A DNA stretch of 64,000 nucleotides from Bombus terrestris (lineage: Eukaryota; Arthropoda; Insecta; Hymenoptera; Apidae), in the NCBI RefSeq assembly GCF_910591885.1, contig NC_063271.1, positions 1,605,001 to 1,669,000 of the forward strand, in the 5' to 3' direction. Numbering within the stretch: the first letter of the stretch is position 1; each line of letters starts with the position of its first letter. The position numbers and the translations under genes are program-made. Below are positions 14,691 to 28,500 of the stretch, piece by piece. The notes under the pieces are model-generated. The model searched no databases. It was not told the DNA's origin and saw only the letters and a program-made list of their open reading frames with translations.

Positions 14691-17064
14691 AACAGGAATT
14701 TAGAAAGTCGAACGTGACAGCCCGATCCGTCGAGTGGCATCCGATCTTCGATAGAGAAATTTTGCGCTCCGTTAGATCGAACGCCACCGGCGAATAAGCG
14801 ATTTTGAATTGTAAATGCGCCCGGCGAATTAATCCCACGCCGGCGATTATTGGAGCAAAAAATCGCATCGTCGACGCTGTTGCATCGCTGCATATCGCCG
14901 CATCGCAACCCGTCCCGTTAGACGACGCTATGAAATCCGGTAGCGCTTTAACCATCGAATCGATCGAGGAACGTCGACGTGCGCGTCGTTTGCATTCCGG
15001 AACCAATCGGCTGGAAATTATTTCCACCATCGACTGGCTCGAATCGCCATGGAAATTTAAACGGGGGAAGGAAGGTAGAGACGTTCGGAGGAACCGGCAC
15101 GAACCTAGGGGCTTGTAATTTTGGTCGGAACAAGATACACCCGGTGCACGCGGTACGTGCACAGACTGTAAACGTTGGATTCGATAGGAAAGCCGTATAT
15201 CGCTATCACGGTACGATGGATTTTTATCGCTCGTAGGTTTCAACGAGCAGCTACTTTATACGAGCGCAGTCCGAGTGCTAAACATAACTCGCTTTCTTCT
15301 CGATGTATCTTTCCTCGAGGCCTCCCGAGGTGTAATAACGTTTACCCGCGTCTCGTTTTTCATCCTCCGGCACCGTGTATCTCCACCGTCCTTCTAGAAA
15401 CCGATCGCAACGGGAAACACCTACTCCTATATCTACATACGTATTTTCTTTCAACCCTTCGGACATCCGCCCCACCTCCTTTCCTCCCCTTTGTTCTTCT
15501 CCAATTTTCTCTTCTCCAATTCCGCCCGAATCGGAACCAGCTTGCGTTGCACCACGCAACAACATACGTCCGAGGAAGCTCTAGAAACAAAGTAGCAACA
15601 TGCGAGGAATCTCGCAGAGATGTATTCTCCGTGGAATTCTGCTTTCGCGGTCGAAGCGGCAATTTCATGCAAAATACCTATTCCACGAGACGAGATCGCG
15701 TGCTTCGCTGTTCTACGTTTTCCAATGCGAATCGAAGATACCGCGTGCCGCCTCGATCCAGATTACCTGGTTTTCTTTTCTCCGGCTTCTGTCAATTTGC
15801 TCGTCCGAGCGTCTACGACGCGTTCGCACTCTCGCACTCGACCGATCCTACGACTTCTCGATATCGCAGAAGCTACTGTACGCGTCTTTGGTTGTCGCGT
15901 GTCGCCGCGGAAATGTAGGTCGAACGCAACCAAGTAAATCGGTAATCGGACGTAATTAAACTGCCGATTAGTAGAACGGCCGATCAACGAGTAAGAGAAA
16001 GAACCTGACTATCGGATAACGTTACACGCGTTGCTTTGTGTAAGCAACCACGGATTTCCTTTCCACTTTCTTCCAATTTATCGCTTTTCCCGACCGATAG
16101 GATCGACTACGTTGCTACCTCGTTTCTCGCGTTCCGGTTTCCTTCTATTTAGCCGCGGAGATTGTGTCGCCGCGTTCGTACGTCGTCCGACTGACGGGAT
16201 TTTATTCGGCCTCTTTTCGAGCGCCTCTTCGGCCCATTGTACCGTCGACCTCCTTGCACGCACCTGGAAAACCAATCTTCCTTCCACGTACATCGTGCAC
16301 CGTTGCATTCTAAGCGCGCGCGCATAGATCCGCAAAGTTCGTGATTCCGTGACCACGATATTCCTCATCCTGCCAGGTATTTGTTCCACGCTTTGACGTT
16401 TACAAATTTCACGAACAAACATTCGACCACGCTTTCGCTTTCGTTCGCGACGACAACGTCATCTTTTTGTATTATTTATACCGACATATTTGTGGGAAAT
16501 CTTCAACTAATTCGTTAAAGTGGTTATTAAAACAAACACCGGATACCTTTTCTTCTTAATAAATTCCCAACGAAATACATAAACGAAGCGTCATGCGAAA
16601 TGGAAAAACCGACGAATTTCTTCGAGATTTGCGAGACAATTATCGCGATCCCACGCGCGTTGCCTTTCGCTGTACGCAACGTCGAGATTAATTTCACGAG
16701 CTGCTCAACTTCCGGCATCCGGAGGCGGCTCTGCGCGTGACAAGAAGCAGCGGATGGTCTAGAAGCCTGGGGAATTCCGACAAGCGTATAGAACGCGTCT
16801 AATTATTCCGAAAACCTATAACGTGGTTATTATCAAAGGGCTGTCGTATCTACCATTAAAAAGCTGCAGTTCTTGTTCGAGGTTCGTGATCGCAGGGGAA
16901 CATTAAAGGAACGAATCTCTCTCGCGAAGAGGATGTTGCGCAGCTTCTTACGTATGCCTGCTTTTATCAACGTGAACTTTCATATGGGAAACTTTCGTGT
17001 CTCGGAACAACGACGAAAATGGATCGCGTAGAAATTGTCAAGGTGCAGAGAGGGTTTGGAAAAA

Positions 17065-17097
17065 CGAATAATTTAAAATTTATTTAAAAATTATTCG
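17065..17097. repeat. AT-rich inverted repeat
   Basis: CGAATAATTT (17065-17074) pairs with AAATTATTCG (17088-17097) across a 13-base A/T loop. Confidence 0.75.
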
Positions 17098-20000
17098 GCT
17101 CTACGTATACGTTACTCTCCGAAGGACTCGACAACCTACTCGCTTCCGATGATTCTAATCACTTCTAACGGCTTTTAATAGCTTCTAACCGCTTTTAATC
17201 TGTCCTTTAATCAACTGAGACCTGGGCGTTCTTCAACGCTCGCGTACACTTTCACACGTACGGTATAAATGTACTATATATTTAACAGAAATGTTCGTTA
17301 GGTCGATGCGTTTTTCGTAAATTGAATTACGGCTGGACGTCGCTTCGCGTTTCGATCGAATTGGACATACGCGGCTCTCCGGTGAACCGAAATGTGATCG
17401 AGTCGAGTTCGCTCTTGATATTCAAGAACCAACGGAATAATTTTCGGCATCCTCTATCACCGACGAATTAACCGAAAATGGATTAAAACATCGACGATGG
17501 ACTCGCGAGTAACGGAACGACGTCGATCAAAACGATCACATAGACACGGTGAAACCGGATTTTTAAGAGGAAAATCGGATCGTCGCGCCGAGTACGAAGG
17601 AACACCGGTGCCGCTTATCTAGAGTCGTGTCACGCGATGAAGATGTTCTCGGCGCATAAACGTTTCTCAGAGACGCGCGAGGACCTCGGGGTACGCGAAG
17701 AGGCGGCTCCCTCGATCCCCAGCGAGGTGTCTACCAGGAACAGGAATAAAGCAGGGAGAGACAAAGAGAAGCTATTAAAATTCGAGCAAACAAACCGCTT
17801 CTCCGGTGAAAGAGATGCGGCAAGGATAAAAACAAAGGGAAGAACCAGTCCATCGGGTTTCTTGTCCGATCTGGACGCGGCTCTCTCTCCCCTCTTTCCT
17901 CCCCCGCCCTCCGTTCCTCCGAAAAGGCGCATTCTCACGACTTTTCGTGCCTACTCGACGATCGACCATGGACGATTTCAAGCCCCGTCTACGGCGAACG
18001 ATATCGGGCCGGATACGATAATTTCTCGGGCAACGAACGACCAACTTGACGGAAGACAATCGCCAGATATCTTTTGTCCTCTCGCGTTTTTTTTCCTCCC
18101 GATTCGTGGTTCGCGAGTCGTTTTAAATTCCGAAACGAAGCCAGCGATGTTCGCGACGTGGGCAAAAACTTGCCGGAAGAGATGTTCGAGTCCAACGATC
18201 GCGTCAATGCGCCGAACTTTCTTCGGTCGTATCGTCTCGAAACTCATCGACGATACGGCTGGCTCCGTTATTAGCCGATCGTTGCGCGTCCCTTTGCCTT
18301 TTTCCGCCTTGCACCCGTGCGCACGATCGAGAAGCTCGCGAACGAAAGCTGCTCGGCGATCGAGCGCCTGCGAGTGAATCGATTAGCCTTTTTTCCCCGG
18401 GACACTCCGAATTACTCTCTGGACCATCGTGCTTCCTGTTCCTCGATCGCTCCACCGCCTTCGAGGTGAACGTTCTTGTCAAACGGCGACCGAATAGCAC
18501 GATGCTCTCTCGAATTACGAAGGATACGGGCCAAGTGCCAGCGGACTATGTAACGTGGATTCGAGACGGAGCAACAGCCGGTCGCTCGAAGGGAAAGAAA
18601 CGAGCAAAAGGAGAAACAGGGGGTGGAGCAAAAGGCAATTTGCGGTGACCGGTTAGGTGGACGAGATTAGCGCTGCCTCCTTCGCTTTAGTCGATATACG
18701 CGGCAGCTCCGATTTTTGCCGCAGTCTGCCGAAAACCATCGGAAGAGAGAAAGCGTCAGTGGGTTAAGGCCGACGAGCTACATCCGCGTGGGCGTAGCGG
18801 CAACCGTCCATTTCCATAAATATTTATGAAAGTTCGACTTGCACCGACTCGATGTTCCTATAGCGGATACCGTCGCTGCCAGTGATCGATTTATCGGACG
18901 ATATTTCCCAATTTAATCTGGTACGATAGGAAAAATGTTGCGGCAATTCGAACTTGAAGTTGCCGTGAAAATATCTACGAATACGGAAGCAGAGAAAAAT
19001 GAAATGGAACGAGAAAGGAACTCGTTCTTTCTGTTTTCGATACGCGCGAGTGTAGGATCGCAGCGGTCGATTCGACGAGGTAGGGATAGGAGCGTGGAGG
19101 CGGCCGATTTCAGGACGGAAGTGGAATCCTGGAAACCAGGACAACGACGTCTCTTCGTATCTTTCCGTCTTATTGTATTTGACCACGCGAAACTGGAAAC
19201 GGAATGGCGGCTAGGTAATTTCAATTATGTCGGTCCATTTAATTACCAACGTCGGAGTCGTGGGACGCTGCGCCCGCTTTCGAGACAATTACACCTTCTC
19301 TATCTACCGAAGACAAAAACGTGGATAACCGAGAGACCGTCTATATTCCGTACCACGATATAAATTTCGTCTCTTCCATTCCTCTCTTTCGTTTGAACCC
19401 GTAACCTAAAGGGCTAATTAGCGTACTCGATCTCCGTTTCTCCCAAACTCCTGCGTTTCTATTTGCGATTCGCGTAATTAAACGAGCTGTTCTCGTTGCA
19501 AACTCAGAGAGTATGAAACGCACCGCGTCCTCCCGTAATATCGACGATGCGTATAATTCGAATTTCGGTCGATGACAGGTTTCGCGTATCGCGTTCGTAC
19601 TCGCCGATGTGGTTCGCCTGTTAAACTCGTGCACGCCAGGTTGATCGATATCGTCATCGGACACGATCGAGCGAGACGAAACGAGCGGTTCTGCTATCGA
19701 CGGCTGAACTCTCGTAACTCGGCTTGGTATTATCGATATTAACGTTGATTACGTAAAAGTAAAAGAAAGAAAAGAGGGACGAAGCGAGGCAGTTACGTGA
19801 AAGACACGCGACGCTTTTCGTTCTCTCGTTTACCTCGTTAAACGTTCGACAAGCGCGGAAATAAAATTAACGGCTTTTTTCTCGGCGCGATCGTTTTAAT
19901 AACAGTGGTAAATAACGCGGCCGAGCTTTCACGAACGCGTAAAACGTTCGGCGATGTAATTGAATCGCGAGGTCGGCGATCAGCCGACCGGACCGTTAGC

Positions 20001-22750
20001 GCAGAAACGTGGATGGAACAGCTGCTCTGGAAGCTGCTTAACGTTGTTAAACTTTCAGCTATCGAGCGAATAAAGGAATCGAAGCAGCCCGTGCTACGCG
20101 AAACAAATCTAATTGTACGTCAAAGTTGGCCACTCGTTCGTCGAAACCGTCAAACTTTGTCGGCAAGAATTTCTCCGTATTCGAATTTGATTATTTTACG
20201 TCGCTACGTTCGTTGCAACGTTCCCACAAATTAAATATTCTCTCTCACGTTTGACGCGTAATGGAGACTGATAAGTCCGTATTCTGCAAGGTAATCGCGT
20301 CGAGCGCCACGTAACGCAACGACTCGACGACTCGGCGACTCGAAAACGTGGCATCCAGAGAAAAATCTCTCTTTCTGTCTGTCGTAATCGCTTTGATCGT
20401 CGAACGAGCATGACACGGCTGTTATCGAGGAAACTAGCTGCAACGTAATGACAACCGGTTACGAGCAGCGTAGAAACGCGATATTCCAACGTACTATATT
20501 CGAAACATTGTTGCGGGACCTGGATCGGATATTGATTCGCAAATATAATTGTCCTCGGTTTAATGGCTTGCTGAAACTCCGAGCAACTCGCTCGTGTCGA
20601 ACTTGTCAACTTGTCGGAAGCGTGCAACCATTGCAGTCGATATTTCGCGATCGAAAAGGGAAAATTACGCGGAATATGATCGGTTACGAGACGCGCGACG
20701 TCGATCGGCAATTATTCGGCTGATTACTAAACCGGAGACAAAGCGAGTTCTCCGAGTGAAAATTGAACCTCCGAAACGGGTTTCCATTTAGAAAGGGGTA
20801 AAGGAGCTCGAGTATCACGCAACGCCAACTAACGTTTTAATTACTCGGCGAGAGGGAACGCGTTCACTTCGGTAACTTGGATAATTTTGCGCTCGGTAAA
20901 TCTCCCGTCGTTTGTACCGATACGCGAAGACCTTTGCACGATATTTCCTGCTTGACGTATCGACGATCCTTGAATCGTCGAAATGAAAAGCAAAGTTCGA
21001 TATCTTTTGCTTCGTAGTTGTTTCATCGCGTCGATGGAATAGCCGACTTTCTTCCGGAAATTACACCAAGCACGATTCTACCGAACGAACGAACCGATCG
21101 CGAATATACGACGGGTCGAAACTTTTTCCCGATATTTCATCGACGCTCGATGATTCTCAACGTCGCTTTAAACGCGACTCGTCTTACGTTTCCACTCGTG
21201 ACTATAAAGTATCGCAGCGTAGTCGCAGCAACAGGAAATGTAACGTAGAGTAGAAAAAAGTGTATCTGACAGGAAGCTTTCTTCTTATTACGGGAGGATG
21301 AGATAATTGGAGCGTTACTCGCCGCCAAGTGGTCGCGATTTTAATTGCGCGAAACGCACGACGAACGAACGCAAAACTGGCACAGAAACTGGCTGCCACT
21401 TTGTTCGACCAGGCTTCTCCTCTTACAATTGGTAAGAAGCGGAACGAATCCACTATGGGTGATCCCACTGCCATGGAAAATGTTTCGCGGGATATCAGCA
21501 AACGATCGTGGAACGAAGACTCGACGAAACGTCAGTTTACACGGAAACGATCGATGAGCGATCGAGCGTAGAAACGACGGGACCAGGAGCTGGATCCGAA
21601 GGAACGACATTGTCGTTTATTGGCAAAGGTGCAGGTCCATCGGAACTTGGATTTAATTGCTTCGTTACCGTTGCTACTCCTGCTCGTTTCCAACCGAGCA
21701 AGAAGCAAAGAACAACGCGAACGAAGGATGGGGGGGGGAGAGGGAGGAGACAAGAAGCGATGAATGAAAACGAAGTGGGCAGTGAATGGTATTCCGCGGC
21801 CGCGAACCACCGAGCATAAAGATCGTCGTTACGTATCCGTGTTTATGTCGCGTCCCAGGCCGGTTCTTGTTAAAACGCGAAAGGGTTAGAGAAGAGGAAA
21901 AAGCTCGTTACGTCTGGACCGTCTACGCGGTGTCGCGATTAATCTTGTTAATAGGGGAAGATAACGAACGACGGACAGTCGATTAGTCTCATTGATTAAT
22001 ACGCCTTCGATAAAGGCTGATCGATTAGCTCTTGATTAAACAGCCCCTTATCGATGCTGGAGCGTTTCCAATAGCCTCTTGCTTCGTGCTCTGTTTGTTT
22101 CGATAACGTAACGATAACGGTGAGAACGTCGCCGCTCGTAGTAGAACGATCAATTATTACTCGCACTGCTAACGACGTTGCGTGGAGCATCGTTAAACGA
22201 GACTATCGTGAAATTTGTCTAAACATCTGCCCGATCGTTGCGTCCAAGTATCGTCGATAATTTATCTTAATTACCGAGAAACGAGTCGGCAAATAGTTTT
22301 AAACGATCAGCTTTTGCAAAGTGGAAGAGATAAGGTTTATCGGATCGAATCGCTGCGAAGGTGTACAGAGTGTCTTGTTTCGATCGATTATCGGAAATAT
22401 TTTGAAAGGTACGATTGGCAGAAGAAACCGAAGAGCGTAAATAGATTAAAAAAGCTGGATCCCTCTGCGCTATCGATCAAGCTCGTTCCACTCAACGCGC
22501 GAGTTTCAACGTGCAGCGACTCCAACTTTTCCATCTATTCTTCGGCGATAGTTCGATAACAACTTCGAGTTCGAGCTCGTTCCAAATTATTCACGCCGTT
22601 ATGGACGAAGCGACGCGTCCGAGGGCCGATGTAAGGCTTCCTCTCGACCTTCTGCGTCGGTTGTTACGGTAATTCCCGCGCCGCGACCAATGTGGCTGAG
22701 CGGCAGCAAAACCCGTGGAAGCCGTCGATATCACGGAATAAAAGATCGTG

Positions 22751-22777
22751 GAGGAGGAGGAGGAGGAGGAGGAGGAG
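22751..22777. repeat. (GAG)9 microsatellite
   Basis: Nine uninterrupted GAG triplets. Confidence 0.95.
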
Positions 22778-25273
22778 GGCTCGTAAACGCGAAACGTACA
22801 AGACTCTGATAACGATAACATAGCCGCATAAAGGCATCCTGGCTAGTTCCTGGTCGGATAATATTTGCCAAGCGATCGTCGCGATTTATCTGAAATTTAC
22901 GTATACGCGTCTTGACCTAACCTTACCTTTTCGCTCGACCGACCGCTCGTTTTACCCGAGACTCGATCAGCGTAGAAATTTTTATCGATTTTCCTTGCAA
23001 GATCGTTTCGATTTACAGCCATACCGACGTTCTAACGCATAAATACCGTATTAATTCGGATATTGAAAACGTAGAGCATCAGCCACCGTACGGAGGATAA
23101 TTTTACGAGGAATCTTTTTCATCGTCAAGCAGAGTCCCCGACAATGTTAAAATAACGGAGGAATTACTGGATGGGAGATCGAGCTCTTACGCTCGATAAT
23201 GACGGTATTTAACAGCTATTGGCGAGAGAAGCCCCGCGTAATATCGAACGGTGAGCGCGGTAATAAACGCGAAGCGGCCACTTCTTGCCTTAAAGTCGTT
23301 TAATCGTATTAAATTAAAATGCCTAGCCACCGGCCGAATCGTCGAGAAGCGGACGACCGCGTGGGAGTGAGAGTGGGATGATATGACGTATAAATAACGA
23401 AAGGATGACAATAATCAATGGTGGAGGATATCTTCCGGTATACGGACAGAGGTTGTTTGCTCGTTTGCTACCGCAACAAACCAGGGTCTCGTTCGTCGGA
23501 TAGTCGGTGAATTAACACGCTTCTTGGTAACGAGTACACGGTCTACATCGTGTCCTCCCTTCGCGTCCATGATCCTTGGGATTTGTAACGGAAGGATTGG
23601 GGGAGACCCGGCGTATGTTCTACGATTAATTCTCAGTCGGTGTGACGTCGATAAAATCACCGGTGAACATTGTATATATTTCCCACTGACTTTGTACATT
23701 TACGATGCCAGACTAGTCGTTGGTTCTATCGTCGATACGACGAGATTAATGGGTTCGTTCGTTGGAAATTCGGTCGACGATTAAGAACTAACGTAATTCT
23801 AGTTCCTAAATAGCAAAAACAGTCACCGGGTAAGTTAACTTTCGCGTCATCTTTTCAGAGGGAAATTCTAGAAACTCTATCCAATGCCACGCAATAGGCA
23901 ATAATACCGCGGAGCTTATAGAAGAACATTTCTACTCTATTGCCGATCTTCGCGAAGGTTGTAATACGAGCTTCCGTTCGTGATTCCATCGACGTCACGC
24001 TTTTCTCTGGAATATGCATTACGAATTAGTAACAGACGCCCACGAAACTGCTTCGTGACGCGTCCGATTTGCCCCAAACACCCACAGATGTTACGTGAGA
24101 AGAAGAGACGGGTCTCTATGGACCGACCGCGGCATTCTTTTTCCCTACGGACCGGTACATTACGCGAGCGAGCGAGACACGCCGATCGATTCGGCACATC
24201 GCGTTCGTCTCTAACTTTCGTGTATTTGCAACAAGGCCAAGATCGCGTGGAACGTTGTTAGAACCCGTTTTTCGAAACGACGTAATGCGTTTCTCTTCTC
24301 GGTTAAAGCTACCGAACTAGGTTCAGTTTATCTCTTATTTCGCTCTCTGCAAATCTTTGTCCAAATCAAATCCATTTCAATCTCGGAAACCTGCGAGTCT
24401 TTTTTCTTCCTTCAACTTCTTTCTCTTACCGTTCCTTTCCTCCTTCTCGCTTCTTTCGTAATTTCTTCCTATGCTTTTTCACCTACGCGCCGTCCTAAAC
24501 GGCGACTACGCGAAGATTTAATACATGGCAAGAACAGTCGGGCAAAGTAATTACCTACGCAACTTGGAGCTTAAGTTTCAGCAAAACTAACGGCAACTCG
24601 TAGACACCAGAGCCGGAACTTCTATTTCACCGCGTGGCGGACATTCGTTTCCGTCTGTGCGGCCGATAACGCTCTCGTGTAAACGAGGCAAACAGAGACG
24701 GCGCGGCTTTTACGCGCAGATTTACCACTATCGCGCGCCCATTAAATTTACGTCCATCCCGGTGTCGCCCTTTTTTCCGCCAAGCTAGCCCTCCCACTCG
24801 CCCTTTATTTCAACTCGTCCGCACGAGTGGGTGTATGTCGTTTTCCCTGCGCCTCGATTCACTCGAGCCGCCTCTCTCGCAGACGTTTTGCCAACAACGT
24901 TTACTCCATCCGCGAAGAAGAGTAAAAAGCGTCGTTCCGCCAGCAAAGATCACAGAGGTTTTCGTTCGCCGCCGCGATTCGCCTCGACGCTGTTCGAGCT
25001 CGCGTCGTTCTCGTCGAGTATACATTAACGCGACAGATCACGTAGGAGGAATCGTCCTTTGTAGGAAACGCCACGTTGCTTCGCTTCCCTTTATCCTGGC
25101 TACGGAAACTAGCTGGTAAACCAGGATCAGACGCGTAAAATTAGAGAATTTGTTCGCGCTTCTTGGTCGCTGTTCTTTTTTCCTGTCCAACGAACTACGA
25201 AATTTCTCTAACCTAGGTGAGATTGGCAACGACGTTGAAACGAATGGCAACTGGATAATAGCGGAAAGGATCA

Positions 25274-25566
25274 TGTTGAGGTTATTCAGTATATAAAGAG
25301 AGAAAAACGCGTGGATAAAGTGTAAGATACAAAATATATATTTGACTTGATAGTGGAATACAGGAATACAATTTGAGCTGGTCCAGATCCGCACGCTAGC
25401 AGTGTTACCTTATAACTGAAAACCCCGAAGCCAACGTCGTCTGTCTACTGTTTATGGTCTGCCTCACTGCTATTCTTTTTTCTATATGCTGTCGATGGCT
25501 TCGGCGCTTGAGAAAGCTAAAAAGACCAGATGTGGAGTTTTCCTAGAAGTGGTGACCATTTCAACA
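25274..25566 (-). mobile_element. Probable solo LTR, copia-type
   Basis: A 293-bp segment begins TGTTGAGG and ends TTTCAACA, giving perfect 6-bp inverted termini (TGTTGA/TCAACA) of the TG...CA LTR class. It is flanked by GATCA on the left and GATCG on the right, a 5-bp target-site duplication with one mismatch. Its composition is AT-richer and CpG-poorer than the flanks. Read on the minus strand it starts TGTTGAAATGGTCACCAC and ends with a T-rich R/U5-like region and CTCAACA, which fits copia-type LTRs; orientation is therefore inferred. No internal gag/pol sequence adjoins it, so it is a solo LTR left by recombination. Confidence 0.65.
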
Positions 25567-28500
25567 GATCGAAATAGCGAAAATATAAAAGCAACTCGTC
25601 AAATTTCTGTAAAATCGATCAAACGCGCGATTATATATCTTATTATTATCGATATTTCCCTTCTTTTCCGAACGTCAGACGGCGAGTGCATAAGGCGAGC
25701 TATTCGAATATAAATATTCGTTCGAAAGTAAACCTGATAAAGCATCGCTGTCCAGGGAGTTCGACGACGAAGATGTAAAACTTGCTGGAAATGAAAAACC
25801 GAAGGACAGCGGCGAAGGGGAGCGCAGTTTCCCGCGAGTTCCGCTAGCTTGGGAATACTTGAAACTTCTGGCAAGTCAGCGAGGACAGGCAGGCGAGTTT
25901 GAAACGATTGAGAAGTTTGAATTTCAATTTGAAACCGAAGGAAACAAATCGAAGAGATTCGTCGACCAAGCGCTGGAAGTCGTTTCGAATAGTTTTTCCT
26001 CTCTCGTTCTACGATATTCTCGTTCGGTGCAAGTGCGAACAGGACGAGCGAAAGAAGAGGTAAATTCTCGGAACTCGTTCGTGGCGATCAACTCGATCGG
26101 CGCATGGAAATTTGACGTAACTCGGCGAGAGGCACCTCGAGCGTCGCACGGTCCAGCGAGCGAGCAACGGCTAATGCACGCGTACAACGCGCCCCACCGC
26201 GCTTCGTGTAGGAGTAGAAAGTTGCTATTGTGCCTGGATCTGGTTTTATATAAATAGCTGCACTCTCGGGGCTCGATCCGTGCCTCGAGTTTCCGCCGAA
26301 TAATGAAATAATACGTTTCTCGTTAAATCCCTTTACCATCTTCTCTCAAGGAGGTCTACGTATTACGTCGCCGCTAATTTCATCGAAAACGACGATCGAT
26401 CGTTCGCTTATCTCCGTTCTCCGTTGCTTGCGAAGACCGAGCGCGCAAAAATAAACTCGCTCCATCTCGTCTTATCTGGTCGTGGCGAATATCTTTTATC
26501 GCCTCGGGAAAATTTTCACAACGCGATCCTCGAGTTGACCCAGAGTCGGTGACTTTTCCCCGTCGAACGAGGAGGAGGAGGAGCAAACTGCTTGAGATTC
26601 ACGAGTTGCAGATGGAAGAACGGTCGTGGAAGTTTATCGCGGTCGTCGCTGATGGTTCTCGCGCGTTCATCAGACGAGTAACGGCCCGTCATGCGGTGAC
26701 CCGTTGTTTCGATGGAGAACGCGCACTCAAAACGTGCCAGGCATTTCCGTGGAACGGCGCACGGGCAATATCGGCGAGTCGAGTGTTTTTCAAACAGGAG
26801 GAGAGCGAACGAAGGCCGTCTGCCGCGAAAGTTTCCGCTGCGCTGCTTTTCCCTCGATGCACCGTATTTTCGTGCCCTGGTTTCCTCGCAGGGCCGAATG
26901 CGGCGGTCACCTCGACGATTCAAGGTCGAGGCAACGCGCGCGAGATTCCAACTCGCTAAGATCTCCTTCCCAAAATTCCAACGTGTCGTTTCTTTCGCGC
27001 GTTTGCCCGCCAACGAGTCCCGAAATTCGCAGCAAAGCGGCGAATACGAACGTAACACCGTCCGATTCGATTTGCCTGCTGTTCCCTGGCAGCGGCGAGG
27101 GTCAGTTGGCTAACAGCAGTTTCGCGAGAATCGCGTTTCACGGAAGCCTCGCGGTCCCGTCCAATTCACCGAATAGCCTGATCGGACCAACATATGGCTA
27201 ACGGTGGCCGGTCGTGGACGTCGGAGGCCACGCGGCCAAGCTTCGCGCTACGCGTGCGGTTGCAGAGCGCGAGCCAGCGATGCTCGTTCGCGCCACTTTT
27301 TCCTCGAACGGATCGGCTTGCGCTCAATTTGTTGCCATAAATAACATAGAAATTCAGGTAGACGAAGGGGAAGGGGAGACCGGGGGATCGCGTACCGGTC
27401 TCTCTGGATCTAGTCGCGGTTTCAGCTCACGACGAGGCAAAACCGCTGCTCGATCGTCCAAGTAATCTGTTGGAAGCGTGTCGTACGGTCGATTTCCCTT
27501 TCAGATCGGCGATCGTATATCTCTCGGGCCGGCCGCGTGATTAGAATCGTAAAATCGTCGTGTATCGCAGCGGACAGCCGAGTCGGTTTTATGGACGCTC
27601 GTTTTACGCGCGCCCCACCTAACCAGCGCCGCGGTTACGTGCGTGTCCGCGCGCGCGCCTTACCGGTTTTCTCGATTTCTGCCATCCAATACGACCCGTT
27701 ATTTCGTCATGGATTTAGATACGCGAGAAACCAGCCGTTTCTTAACGCTGCCCACCCAAGGACGGCTCTTTGCAGCCTGAATCGCGACACATCGATATCG
27801 ATAAGGTATCGAAGCGTTGGCCCGACTTTATCGCTTATACTCTCGCGTACATGTCGCACGGTTTTTCTTGCCAACGATGTTTTAATGCCTCGACTCTGCG
27901 TAAAAGCCGCCGTACTGCGAAGAAACGAAACGCTCCATTTAGAAGGAACGAAAATGACACGATTACCTCGCTAACACTTTCACCTACCGCGAGCGTATCT
28001 GTACCACGCTGAACTTTACTCGATGCTGGGTGAGCCGCTCGGAAGCCGCGTCCATCGACTTTGTAAATTCAAAACCCTGTTTTCGACTTTCTCTTCGAAA
28101 TTGTACGTACGTTCTACCCTCTTACGATAAATATGCGTACGATGGCAAATTACGCGTTTGTTTTTTGGAAAGATCCATTCGGCCGCGGCTGCTTAGTTCG
28201 AATTTCCAGGCAGTCTGTTAGTCCCCGGTAAAACGAAACATCCTGAAAACAAAAGTGATCCGCGCGATGAAAAGACCTCGAGCAGATATCAAGGTATATA
28301 GGCTACTAGGTCGAACGTGCTTCTTCTTGGTTAATCGCGGTTTCTTCGCTCATACTTTTCGTCCTCGTTCTGGTCATTGTCGCGCAAGGATGCTACACGT
28401 TCGCGTTGGTTGGAAGTAAGTCGTGGCATCGATGCTCGGAAGGCCGAACCGGCGACGTGTCTTTGCCTTGGTCGATAAAAGTCGGCTAGCCGCGAAATCG

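Larger units (their letters stand above)
1..25273. other. Long stretch without a supportable gene
   Basis: CpG-rich, moderate-GC non-coding DNA. Open frames of up to 302 codons occur on both strands, but they are Arg/Ser-rich, overlap each other on opposite strands, lack good exon borders and match no family I know. It contains the simple repeats listed separately, an inverted repeat at 9430-9471 and AT-rich patches near 17.05-17.3 kb. It may be intergenic or part of a very long intron or regulatory domain of a neighbouring gene. Confidence 0.6.

Noticed and set aside
14335..15243. Longest open frame in the window, 302 codons, minus strand
   Set aside because: It contains a poly-Phe run created by the A-rich tract at 14661, overlaps equally plausible plus-strand frames, and has no domain or exon-border support.
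17637..18377. 247-codon plus-strand frame with a purine at -3 of its ATG
   Set aside because: Somewhat protein-like at first, but the opposite strand is open over the same span, composition drifts to Arg/Ser, and no domain is visible.
26247..26254. TATATAAA box with possible start site near 26278
   Set aside because: No initiator at the expected spacing and no exon downstream; such motifs are expected by chance in 64 kb.
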